Origin: Allolobophora icterica
Taxonomy: Eukaryota > Annelida > Clitellata > Crassiclitellata > Lumbricidae
Reading direction: 5' to 3'
Length of the DNA stretch: 64,000 bases
Assembly (NCBI GenBank): GCA_963556255.1
Contig: OY744604.1
Coordinates: 27,494,099 to 27,558,098 of the forward strand
This document shows, in pieces, positions 31,862 through 62,255 of the stretch (its first letter is position 1; each line of letters begins with the position of its first letter). The notes beneath the pieces are model-generated. The model worked only from the letters and a program-made list of their open reading frames with translations, was not told the origin of the DNA and did no database searches. The translations under genes were made by a program, and so were the position numbers.

Positions 31862-32070
31862 CGCTATCCATCAACCATCGGTCCGATCGTATTTAGGTCA
31901 GAGAACATGGTGTATGTTTTCCATCTCACATCTGATAGCAGACGGATTTTGTAGGTAATCTTCGGCGGAATACTGTCAGAGTCGTCGGAAACGACGAAGA
32001 CGATTGCACCAAGAATGTCTTCGTCCGTCATCATAGTCTTCTAGCGCCGTTTCAGAGGTAAAGCCCAGAT
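31862..32070 (-). pseudogene. Relic ABCA exon on the opposite strand
   Basis: The reverse complement aligns with gene B exon 37428..37691. After the same acceptor context (ttgtcgtag) it reads LGFTSETALEDY, then loses one base, after which the next frame gives MTDEDILGAIVFVVSDDS and TYKIRLLSD. Gene B has ELGFATEAALEEYVMTHEDV and GAIVFVFSDD. The frameshift and an early stop mark it as dead. Flanking intron sequence is also partly shared. It shows that a third, inverted ABCA copy once existed or was partly copied here. Confidence 0.82.
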
Positions 32071-32474
32071 CTACGACAAAACAACATGAATTGAACCTTT
32101 TTGTTAAAATATTCTGTCCTGCATTTCTATGGACATTAGATAGGCCTAGATCCGTATGAGCTCTGCACGAGTCCCTTATGGGAATATGGCTCCTATACGT
32201 TGAAGACGAAAAGAGACCATTCATTATATCTACCTGCATCCTCTCCAGAGATGACTTCCAAGCTTCGATGAAATACGCTGGAAACTATAAAACTTTTGAA
32301 AAACTTGATTCATATTTTACTTTTCGTGAAGTGCATATTCTGATCACCGATGTCTACCGTCCTGGATCTGAAAACACATCGTTTTTTACCTACTTCTTTT
32401 AACCCATAACTTCACATGTCAAATCCTCATTTTGGGGAAATTAAAATATAACTGGATCAACCAAATGACCGAGA

Positions 32475-32940
32475 TACAAAACGATTAAATCGTCAACTTT
32501 CCGCTCATGGCTTGGAACAACTTGTGGTAGGCCCTACTCATCAACTCGGCCATACCCTCAACGTTATCATCACTCGCAGTTCCGATTCGCTAGTTAGTAA
32601 CATTGTCATCTCTCCGTTTTCTGCTCCGACCACTCCCTCATCGGCTCAACATCCGTCATCACCGTCCACCCGTAACACGACATTACTTTTTTTTTCTTCG
32701 ATCATAAGAAGATTAATGAGAGGACATTACATTCCTGAAGATGACCCTTTCTCATGCCCAACTCTATCATCTTCTCAGCTATAAGAAGCTTTAATGGTCT
32801 TTTCCTCCGTAATTTATTGCCTCAAATTACGACTGGGTATATGTTGCACCCTAGAGGCCATAATTTCTCCATACTCCATACTGATAATTTGGCTCGAGAA
32901 ACCTTTATTATTAGGATGCCTTTTGATGTTGTTTAATTAG
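32475..32940 (+). mobile_element. L2-type LINE endonuclease fragment
   Basis: The plus-strand frame reads EQLVVGPTHQLGHTLNVIIT and RSSDSLVSNIVISPF, the end of the apurinic endonuclease domain of L2-type LINEs (V.GPTH..GHTLDLVI). The remainder decays into noncoding sequence. Confidence 0.75.
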
Positions 32941-33279
32941 TAAAACTCTTAAATGTCTGTTTAAATCTCACTCTCAATCTGTTTGCCTTTAACATAATCA
33001 CAGATTTCCCTAAGTGTACCCTGGGCTTCCATTTACCTTCTCTTTTCAGATTATTTACTTTTAATGTCTTCCCTACTATCATTCTTTTGAGGTAGTGCAA
33101 TTAGTATTTTTTCATTCTTTGATATTTTTTTTACTCTACTATGATACTTTTAATGTAGTGTAATTAGCTTTATTTTAATGCAGTATAATTTGTATTTTTG
33201 TCATCTCTAAATATTTTTACTCTATTTCTTTCAAATTTTATTATCTTCATATAACAATTATGTTCTCTATTATTTCGCA

Positions 33280-33370
33280 ACTTGTTCACCAATGTGCGGC
33301 TCGCTTTTGGTTTTTCAATTACAGAATATTAATAATTAAACGAATATTGATTGACTGATTGATTGAAGCC
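33280..33370 (+). mobile_element. LINE 3' tail with (TTGA)n
   Basis: gtgcggctcgcttttggttt, then attaaacgaatattgattgac and TGAT repeats: the form of a non-LTR element 3' terminus. Confidence 0.4.
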
Positions 33371-33374
33371 GTAT

Positions 33375-34800
33375 ATCTATTACTGGTCAGCTGCTCGAGC
33401 ACGTCATTGAATCGGCCTACTGCATTACAAACAGCGCTGAATAAACAATGACGTCATAAACAATACACACACTTAATATCAGATCTAAGTTCGATTATAC
33501 TGCTTAAAATAAATTTAAGCAAAATTGAAAGAATTCACTGAGTTCTGCTACTGATATATCGGCGTTGACAATACTGGCTAATTAACATTGCCTTTCACTA
33601 AGATTTGTTATAACAATAGGTTTCAAGCAGTCGAGACATAATTTCAACATTTTCTTGCGAAGTTACACGACAATCTATCATCCGAGCAGGCGCTTACACT
33701 CTGGAATCTGGATTATCTAAGGCTCTTACTTCACCGTAATGGCCCAACCGAATGAATCTACACAAACACATGGAGGACACTCGTATGCTTTTTTCACGTT
33801 AGTATTGTTAAGTATTTAACTTTGTGACTGATTCTGTGAGACTATAATATATCTTTTAATTGTCAATTAACTCTCCTTTCAATTTGTATTAAATCTTCGG
33901 CTCAAACCGTAGCGCTTCAGCTGTCTTATCTGGATTCTTGCCTTTCAGGGCCCAGCGATTAATCCACTGCATTTGACGTAGTTCCGCAGTCGCCTGGAGG
34001 CGCTTCGCTCGGCTAGGCTAGGCGTTGTGCTGATGTCAGATCTTCAGTCTGAGCTCGGCCTTTGCCTATGCGGTTCACAACATTATCGCCAAACAATCAA
34101 ATTTTCGATAATTTGTGGAGAATATCTGAATAAAATTCAGTAGTTAGTTATCGTGAAGTGGGCCGCTGAACGATTCGACGCATTTGATTCGAGAATTGCT
34201 TACTTTCGATCTTCTGTAGAGGTTAGACACAGCTGCTTCGGGGGCTCAATACTATGGCGAAATTTCTGATGGATATTTGAAAAAATTCAGTAGTTAGTAA
34301 TCGTGAAGTGGGCCGCTCAGCGATTCGACACTTTCGATCGAAATTTTCCGATTGCGTGGAACAGTGGAAACTCGAACTGATTGTTGGACTCAAACCGATT
34401 GGATAGCGTGTCGGGAAGGAAAAGTGGTCTACCCGCCGACCTCTAGATTCCACACCGGCGCAATGATCGCTGCACGCATTAACGATATGGCTTCGGATTG
34501 GTTAAGTGTGGAAAGTCGGGCGTGACAGGACAGCAAACATGTCCAAGACGAGTTCATACCGCTGATTACCTGATCATGGAGCAAACTGTTGCCGAAGGGA
34601 CACGTAGGCACACGCAAATGATTGGCAGTTTTATGACCTTGAATTTGACAATGATGTTCTTCCATGGAGACGGTAACACTGTGGAGAGGGCATGTCAGTG
34701 ATGATGACGATGATGAAAATGGTGATATAGATGTTGAATAGCTTCCATTATGTTTGTGCTCCCATTTGAAATATTTGTTAACCGAAGTACCTCACTTTTC
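33375..34800. other. Intergenic spacer, local direct repeat only
   Basis: The phrase cagtagttagttatcgtgaa gtgggccgctgaacgattcg near 34138 recurs near 34287 with small changes, a local duplication of about 90 bases. I recognise nothing else here. Confidence 0.45.
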
Positions 34801-34808
34801 AGATTGTA

Positions 34809-35641
34809 GGACATTATCCCCCCTGGCCATAATCCCCCTGGACATAATCCTTGGACATTATCCCCTTCAGACAGAATCCCCGGGGTAGGACATAACCCCC
34901 AGGTTTGTATATAATCACCTATATTTCGACATAGGGCCTATATATCATGACGCGTGGTGACGGCGAAAAGGACTAGGCCATTGCTAATCACCTCAACCTC
35001 AGCCGGACTATATTTTCAATTTGTTTAATAAGAAGAATATATTTATATATTTTTTTATTCTAACAATTAACACAGACCGTCACAATTAACACAGACCGTC
35101 ACAAACGACTGGAAAAGTTGATTAGACTATAGTGGTCTCGAGTTTATCTCTTAAGCTGTAAAAAATCTAAAGACGAATGTTATGTCCAAGTCTGTGCAGC
35201 GTTTCTTCGATGGATATCCTTCCGTCGCGCCGATCTTGCACAGCTGCAGTAGACAGACCTGTACCTGCTCGGCGCTGCGTCTGACCCGCTTTTTGGGCAG
35301 CTGACCTCGCGAATCATGACATTAACAAGCCTAAAGTTAAGAACTAGGCGACATTAACAAGTCTTATGAATGAGACTAACCAGTCTTAATTTTACACCTG
35401 AATGACACTAACAAGTCTTTAGTCTATACTTTTACGACATTAACAACGTTGCTGACACTATGAACAAAAACAGGGCAATTAAGGTTTATCAATTAAATGT
35501 AAAAATAGGCTAATTGCACAGAGGGGGTTTGTTCGGAGGTTATGTCCTACCGTAAATCGGGGAGGGGGTGGAGAGATTTTGTCGGGGGGATAATGTTCGG
35601 GGATTATGTCCGGAGGGATTATGTCCGGGGGGATAATGTCC
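34809..35641. mobile_element. TIR element with multiple short GGACATAATCC end repeats
   Basis: The left end carries three to five close copies of ggacataatccccc-like units. The right end carries four in inverted orientation (gggattatgtccggg). The outer termini GGACATTATCC and GGATAATGTCC are perfect inverses, flanked by GTA on both sides. The interior has an approximate 30-base tandem array around gacattaacaagtctta. No coding frame. Confidence 0.75.
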
Positions 35642-35680
35642 GTACACCCACTTTTCATTACCATTGTTGGAAGTCAGCGT

Positions 35681-35760
35681 ATCGTATCGTATCGTATCGT
35701 ATCGTACCTAGTAATTTATAAGGCGCCTCTCGCAGTATAAACTATTCAGAGGCGTAAATA
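35681..35760 (-). mobile_element. L2-type LINE/SINE 3' tail
   Basis: CGTAT repeats followed by aatttataaggcgcctctcg and ttcagaggcg, the inverted form of the family tail. It lies about 60 bases upstream of gene B's first readable codon. Confidence 0.6.
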
Positions 35761-35822
35761 TCGTGATGATGCCTTAAAGCGGTGCTGATGATGTGGGCAT
35801 CTGAATCAGATGATGTGAGGCA

Positions 35823-54685
<18,863 letters not shown>

Positions 54686-54918
54686 GTTAGTAACCATGTG
54701 GTAATATCGTCTCAACGTGGCAAAGTTCACTATTCAAGATACCTATAGTCCTATATGTAAATGAAAAACGCATATGTTGCACATCATCATCATTTTTGTC
54801 ATCATCTTCATCATAATTGAAATGTTTATCGTAACATAATTTTAGCGTTAGTAGATCGCCATTCAAGATACTGGCACGTTATGAAAATGGGTACACAATG
54901 CAAAGTTATTATTGTTAT

Positions 54919-54933
54919 GCAATAATAATAATG

Positions 54934-54986
<53 letters not shown>

Positions 54987-55034
54987 CTCCTCCGGACGAC
55001 GAGGCTTGATTTTCCGGATGTTTAAAAAAAAAAA

Positions 55035-55104
<70 letters not shown>

Positions 55105-55106
55105 GT
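54919..55106. repeat. Two (TAA)n tracts
   Basis: ATA repeats at 54919..54985 and 55032..55106, separated by a short spacer (cctcctccggacgacgaggc) that resembles gene A 4306..4330 (gacgaggcctgaccctcc). Confidence 0.9.
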
Positions 55107-55795
55107 ATTTCAATACTTTTTTCTGTCAATACTTGCTAATTAGTTAAATAATATCTAAATCCCTGAGGAATCATGTGTATCTTGGGAGCAAAAATAAATA
55201 ACAATAATTTTATTGTAATTTTTGTTAGAAATAATGTTATTATTATTATTAGAATTAATAACATTATTATTAGGGTGTTTTCTAGCAAATGTGATTGTCG
55301 TAAACGTGATTCACCATGAGCCATTTCAACTTTAGGAATTGAAATACTGTGCATCGTTTGGATTTGCAGAGAGTAAACGATGCCATTTGGTTCTAATGGT
55401 TTCCTACTAAAGACATTTTCTGTGAATTTGGTAAGAGAGCGAAGGATACAGTTTCTCGAGTTGGCTCAGACTTCGCTTCAGTATGCTATTTATTAGATTC
55501 TTCCTTTCCTTTCATACCCTCCGCGCACAAGAGTGAAGTGCTATGAACAAGTCACCAACAATTCAGATTCAGATTCAGATAGTTTTATTGATCACCATGT
55601 CAGAAAATGCATTTCCAAACAGTCACATACAATGGTGCCAGTAGGTTAACCCATAAGGAACATAAGTTTCCGCTATCATTACATTAATCATAATACATAC
55701 AATCATATAATCATCAATTGGTGACAACAATATACTAAACATGATTAAATCAGTATACATCTGTCATAGGAGATGAAAGAAACAACAGTGCCCGT

Positions 55796-58005
55796 TAGGG
55801 TGGTCCACAAAAATAAAGTTTGAGCTAGAGACCAGGCCACCCTCTCAGTTTTTTACACCTGTCAATGGTATTATTGAGACAAAATTTCAGCTTCTTATTC
55901 CAACTGGAAGATGGTGCTCAATGACAAATCAATATTACCATATAGTAGTATTTGCTGCAAATCTCGATGCATTATAACTTGGTCAACATTTATCATGGAG
56001 ATGAGCTTGAAATAGTTTCTGTTGTGTTATCAGACTTACTTACTTACTGGTAGCCTACTTGAAACAAAAAAGTGTACAGTTCTTGTTGAACTGTGTTTTG
56101 GGCTGACATGTTTTCAGAAGTGAATTTTTACATTACAATTGCTGCAGCGCTTGCAATGGCTGTGGTCCTTCTGCCCTGCCACTTTCGCGTAACAGAGTGC
56201 GTAAGAAAGCCAGGATAGAGCATGCTGAAGCTGTAAGATCTGAATTTGTACCAGATTAGCCACTGGTACTACACTGGGTTGAGTAAACCCTACCTAAGAT
56301 CTTTGGAGCAGGAAATGTCGACCGCCTCCCAGTGCTGCTTTCAGGTGATGGTGTGAATAAGCTCCTCTTTGTGCCCAAATTAGCCTTTGGGACAGGATGC
56401 AATGAAATCATGGTCGTTCATATTCTTCTGAAGTTGTGAAAACTCACAGTTGACAAGGGTCAAACCTTGAGCTTTGATACAATGTATGTCAACAATGGGC
56501 ATTTCAACGGATTGTGTGTTCTGCTGGAAGACAAATAAGCTAAGAGCTCTTGTGGTTGGCCTGCCGTCATCATGTCATGGAATTGATTTTAGCCAAAGTA
56601 TTCACCTTGTGATGCAGTCCACCTGTTCTCCATAAATCCCAATCTTCAGGAGATTTAAAGCTGCTGGGAAGGTGTGACACGTGTCAACTTCCGAGGACTG
56701 GAAGTCATATCCGGCACTGCAGCCCCCCATGAAACAGCGTCAGTTTTCTCAAGGGCTTTGCTGAAAGAAATTCAGAGATCAGAGACAACTAGCAAGATCT
56801 CATTGAGCTGACAGTCAGTCTTCAATCATTCACTGGAGAGCCCTGGACCAATTCACCATGCACATTGGATGGCCAAGTTACTGTATGCAATCAAAATCTA
56901 ACTTTTTCGCGATCAGATTCATTGATTTTTGAAGTTTGGTGCCCTGTTTTACGCAAAGGCATGGACAAAGGCCCCACGTGCTGCTGAAGCTCAAGAACAA
57001 CTTCCACCTTGGATTGGTCTAGGACAATATGAGTCTATTGACTGTGACGTTAGCGTTGCTGCCAGGACGGTCCTAAAAAATCACTTGTGGTACCTTTCAG
57101 ACGAGGCTGTAGGTCTGGCACTGTTCTCAGACCAACTTCCTGTAACAGATAAAGTGAAGATTGCCGACAGAATGACTGCAAGACCAACTTCCTGTAAGAG
57201 ATAAAGTGAAGATTGTCGACAGAATGATTGCAAAGCCTAGTGAAAGGAGGTGAGAAGTGATGCTAAGGTACTGAAGGAGGGGTTTTAGGTGATTTTACAC
57301 CCACTGAGCACTGACAGTACTGTCACACCTGAAGATGAGTAGTTTTTGTGTTACACTTCAACCACAGAAATGGATCGAGAATGAGGATTATAAGCAAGGC
57401 AGATAGATTATTCAGCAGTTGAGAGTGGCTGAGAGGGTATGAAGTTGTTCGAGGAATTCTACTGACTCATCACCAATGATGAAGAAGAAAAGCTATTTCT
57501 TCTTCAAGTGGTCGAGGCAAATATGAAAGCTGTTCTCACTCACACAAGAAAGAAGTCTGCTGTTGACGCAGTGCTTGCAAAGCCTTGCAGTTTCTAGAGT
57601 CAAATACTGTAACGGGTGTTGAAATTATAAAAGAAGAACAATCAACATTCGATATTCATGGACTGGACGATGTTTTTGACATTTTTGGATATTTCCAATT
57701 CATCAAACCTTCTGAAATTTTACAGTTCTATCTGTCTAACTGTTACATATGTTGTCAAATTACAGTAATATTTGATCTGTCTTGAAATAAAATGCATTTG
57801 TATGCTCAACACAATCATTTCTACAATTAATGTCTATTTATCGGAATATGACTAAGTAACACAGTCCGTGAGCATCGTCTTCCAGTTGGAATAGGAAGCT
57901 GAAATTTTGTCTCAATAATACTACTGATAGGTCTAAAAAATTGAGAGGGTGGCCTGGTTTCTAGCTTGAACTTTATTTTTTACCATGTGTCTGTGGACCA
58001 CCCTA
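55796..58005. mobile_element. TIR DNA transposon with decayed coding region, inserted in the LINE 3' UTR
   Basis: Ends tagggtggtccacaaaaat and gtggaccacccta are inverted, with similarity extending about 130 bases inward (accaggccaccctctca, ttcagcttc.tattccaact). Outside it agtgcccgt and actgcccgt may be a target duplication with one change. The interior (about 56860..57780) has decayed protein-like pieces such as ALFYAKAWTKAPRAAEAQEQ. I recognise no catalytic motif, so the superfamily is left open. Confidence 0.78.
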
Positions 58006-59160
58006 GCACTGCCCGTGCAAATAAACACAATGCAGTCATGTGTGTGCATCCAAGAGACAGAGTTTTCAGTTTTTGTTTAAATTGATGTATGGTAGATAAA
58101 CCAGTAATTTCAACAGGCAAGGAATTCCAGAACAGCGGGCCACAGACTTTGATGCTATGCTGCTTAACAGTAGTGTGCACACTATGTTTATGGTACTTGT
58201 TGAGCGATCGCGTGTAATGATCGTGTACCTCAGAATTTTTACAAAAACATTGATTGAAATTCACAGGCAGTAGTTTCGATTGGAGTTTTAACAATTTAAC
58301 ACTTATTAATGCATTCAAAAGGCAATATTCCCAAACTATAAATAGTTCGAATGGCACGCATCTACAGAGTTTTAAGAATTGTTAAGCGAGTATGATACGT
58401 GGAAGCCCATGAAATATTACAGTACGAGATATAAGGGTATATTAAAGAGTAGTAGGCCTACAAATTCACAAGTATATATCGCGGTAGAAGGTGCCGAATA
58501 CGAGAAATTATACCTATATTTTTTTTCTTTTTAGATATGATATTTATTTGTTCACGCCCTGTTAAGTGCTCATCGATGAGGACACCCAAACATTTAGTAG
58601 AAGATTCCCTAGTTATATTTTGGTTATCAATATTGATATTTAATTTGCAAATTGGAACACATTCCTTTGTGAACGGAACCATATGAAATTCGACTTCATG
58701 AGATTTAACGACAGTTTGTTGGCTTTAAACCATTCTCCTACTAGTCTTAATTCGGCATTAATTTTATTAACCAGCACATCAATGGATTTATCTGACATAG
58801 ACACATTAGTATCATCAGCGAACATAACGAAATAAAGTAATGAAGAGGTGTTCGAGATGTCATTCATATATATCATAAACAGCAAAGGGCCTGAAACAGA
58901 ACACTGTGGTACACCGCAGGTAACATCAGATACATACGAAGAATGCCCATTATATGAAACATATTGCCTTGTTTTTCTTAAGTAATCAGAAAGCCAGTCA
59001 AGACAAACTCCTCTAACACCATAATGTTCCAGTTTTTTAATCAGAATATCATAGTTCACCGTATCAAACGCTTTAGATAAATCAAAAAGGACACCCATGG
59101 AGAATTGGTTGTTGTCCATAGCTTCGGAGATTTTGTCCTGCATTTCTAGTACGGCCATGT
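57980..59160 (-). pseudogene. LINE reverse transcriptase and post-RT region
   Basis: Reverse strand 59158..58640 is open and reads MGVLFDLSKAFDTVNYDILI, GVPQCSVSGPLLFMIYMNDI and LYFVMFADDTNVSMS, the RT palm motifs with FADD. SVSG replaces the usual SILG. Further pieces at 58682..58458 (FTKECVPICKLNINID, TKCLGVLIDEHLTGREQINI) and 58357..58100 (NFNQCFCKNSEVHDHYTRSL, CGPLFWNSLPVEI) follow in order. Part of the element at 55562..63700. Confidence 0.85.
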
Positions 59161-59988
59161 AAGTAGAATGACCTGAGCTGTTAGCCTTTACATAAGATAT
59201 TCTTTTATGTTAAGTATGACGTTAGCTTTCCATGAACGATTTTTTTTATTTAGAAAAGTATGGCAAACTTGATATTGACCTATAGTTACTAAGTTGGTTT
59301 TTGTCCCCAGACTTAAACAGTTGAATTACTTTGGCAATTTTAGACTATTTGGGACTATTATACCAGTTACAATAGAGCAGTTTATTATTTTGCGAGAGGA
59401 ATCGAAATGGCTTCAATGGCAAATTTGGAAATTTGGGGGTCAATGTCATATAGACTACTACTGTGGGTGCGACGAAGTTCTTTTGCAGGTGTTGTTAATT
59501 CAATTCAAATGGATGAAATGGACGGATGTTTTAAGAAAGCCTTGAATGAAATTTCAGTGTCAAGCATTTTAGCTGCTATTTTGGGTCCAATTTCAGTGAA
59601 AAATTCATTAAATTTACAACCAATAAGGCTTTTGTCTTTAGTTTCTACATTATTGATAAGAAAACTAACTGTCATCGAACAATTTCCGTTTCCACGTAGA
59701 AGTGCTTTAATTAGGCCCCACGTCTTACTCAAGTCATTTTCACAATTCAGATTTTTTTAACATAGTAGTTCCGCTCGGCAACTTTACATATTTTTTTAAT
59801 AATTATATATCTATACGTGATAAACCTGGTCTTATTATCCGGTGTGGGATTTTTAATGTATTCTTTATACAGACGTGATTTCTTATTGCAGGACTTTAAT
59901 AAAGCTGTAGTCATCCAAGGCTACTTGATCCCAAGGTTCTTTTTCAAAGGATAGTTTACTTTAGGAAGGATTGTTCATATTATAATGA

Positions 59989-60390
59989 CTAATATTTTTC
60001 AGTAAATAATTCATAGGCAAGGGATGGGTCACTTTGCTCGCACGCCCTATTGACATCTGACCAATCAGCAGCACATAGCAAAGCATCAAATTTGCGTTTG
60101 GCAGTCTTATTCATTATTCCTTTTTCATGGATGGGAGTTTTGTCCAATGAGATCCGAGCAAAATTACTCTCTAATATAATGGGCATATGATCAGATATGT
60201 CGTTTGTAATTATAGCAGATTCGATACAGTCATATAATGTATTTGTGAATATGTCATCGATTAAGGTAGCCGTGTCTGGAGTTATTCTGGTTGGCCTTAA
60301 TATTGTCGCCAAAAAACGATAGGAAGTTAGTGAGTTAAAGAATATACCCCACACGGCATTGTAATAGTTGTGTTGCACCTGTCTTTCCAT
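59989..60390 (-). pseudogene. LINE endonuclease C-terminal part
   Basis: Reverse-strand frame of 133 codons reads LTSYRFLATILRPTRITPDT, TATLIDDIFTNTL and IITNDISDHMPIILES. This is the end of the apurinic endonuclease domain (P.R.T..T.TLIDHIF.N; SDH.PI). It lies upstream of the RT on the same strand. Confidence 0.85.
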
Positions 60391-61572
60391 TTAATCATTG
60401 GAGAATGACCAGGACTTTATTAGAGCTGTTTCCGAACCCAATTCTAGCACTATAGCCCATCCTTGTGCACCGCTAGATCCGGTCTTTCATCCTGTGGACG
60501 AATATCCAGAAAACTTTTCTATACTAAACAACCCTGATGTTGACCAATGACCATGCCACCAACTTCTACCACAGTTTAAAGTTAGGCACGAGTAGTTACG
60601 TGTGTACTGAAGAAATCAGCGCTAAGCTCAATGCAACGGACCAATCCTTTTCCATAATGCACCTTAAGAGTAGGAGCCTACTGCACAAGATGCCGTGTGT
60701 GGTCAATTTGATTTAAAGGAATTGTACAATAAATGTGGTTCACCGATTTACACAGGGTGCAGCTATAAACATATGTGCACAATGAAACTGAACAGACCGA
60801 GTTTTCCATTCATGGTACACTGAACAGTAAACCAAACAGCGCATGGGCGTTTGGCCGATGACATACATTTGAAATTGGCAAATATATATATCTAGTTATG
60901 TCATGTAGTCGATTTACAAATGCTTACAAAGTTCTTCACTTGGTAGGTCATGAATCGAGCTGATTCTGGTCGGTTTCTCATTCGCAGATAACGTCTTCTT
61001 GATGTAGACCTCATCGTTGCTTGTCCATGTCCCCGTGATTCGCTTACCACGAAGTAGCTTACTTGCACGGAAGAAGATGTCTGCATTGTTCTTTGTCAAT
61101 TGCTCGTTGATGAGGATAGGGGTGTGAGTATGATCAGACGATCAGAGAGCCCTGATTGCTCTATAGACTTCATCCGAAACTCGTCGTGAGGTGAAGCGTG
61201 CGACGATTGGACGAGTTACCTCGTTCTTTCCGCTATGGAGTCGATGAGCTACTGAGATGTCCTGCCTTGTGACAGCGTCCCCCAGCTGTTTATTGCAGAG
61301 AGCAACAACCAGGTCTAGGGTGACCACATTTCTTTTCTGCCATTCCGGGACACCACAGAAATATAACTTAACAATTATGGAAGGGCTAAATCGAGGGCGA
61401 AGGCCGAGAAAAACGAGGCGGAATTTGGGTAGGGTCTCGATGAGACCCTCCCCAAGAAATTTTTGACGTCAAATTAAATTGAAATAACTAAACTATTTTT
61501 ACTGCTGAATTATTATTTTCTGTCGGAGCGGCATTACGGCAGAAAAAACACGGTGTAGGCCTACATAGATAT

Positions 61573-61573
61573 G

Positions 61574-61619
<46 letters not shown>

Positions 61620-61632
61620 GTATGTATATAAG
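61573..61632. repeat. (AT)n and (TATG)n microsatellite inside the hAT
   Basis: AT dinucleotide run followed by ATGT repeats. Confidence 0.9.
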
Positions 61633-62045
61633 CCTATTAGTCAAATTCAATTAGGAGCTGGGCTCATTGGAAGAGCGCTATAGGCCCACAAACGCAATGT
61701 CCCAACTGAAATATATTTGTAAGATTTTAGACCAAAATGAAGCATTTTATTTCTAATTGATTGAAAGAAAACGAGCCAATTTATTGCTCAAAATCAAAAT
61801 TGTTTAAGAGTAGTAAAGAATCAAACCTAGATAGTAAAGACTTTATGAAGTGACTGGTAGACTGGTATTGGTTTCAATCTTGTAAATAAGGTTTTTTAAG
61901 CGTATCTATGATTTACAAATGAAAAATGAAAAATGAAATGTTCAGGAGACTTGACATTAACATCACTGAGTGATATGCCGAAGGGTAAAGTACGTAATCT
62001 AAGCAAAATAGACTAGTGTCTAAACGTATATTTTGTTGTCATTTC

Positions 62046-62255
62046 CTACACAACGCAACAACTTGTTGCCTTTGACAAACTTATGAAATGTTTGGCAATC
62101 CATAATTCCATATCGAAGTTCATCTTCACCTGAAGTTCTGCTTCAATAAGCTCAATTAAACATCTGTTTCTTGTATCGGACCAGAATCCTTCCATCAAAC
62201 TAAACACTCGTTCAACTGCAGCATTGTCAGCTCCTGCTTTTAAGAATAGGCTCAT
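62046..62255 (-). pseudogene. hAT transposase dimerisation fragment
   Basis: The reverse-strand frame reads MSLFLKAGADNAAVERVFSL, then MEGFWSDTRNRCLIELIEAE and LQVKMNF. It matches the C-terminal hAT dimerisation domain (N...ER.FS.M...W...RN.L). It is the only recognisable coding part of the surrounding element. Confidence 0.85.
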
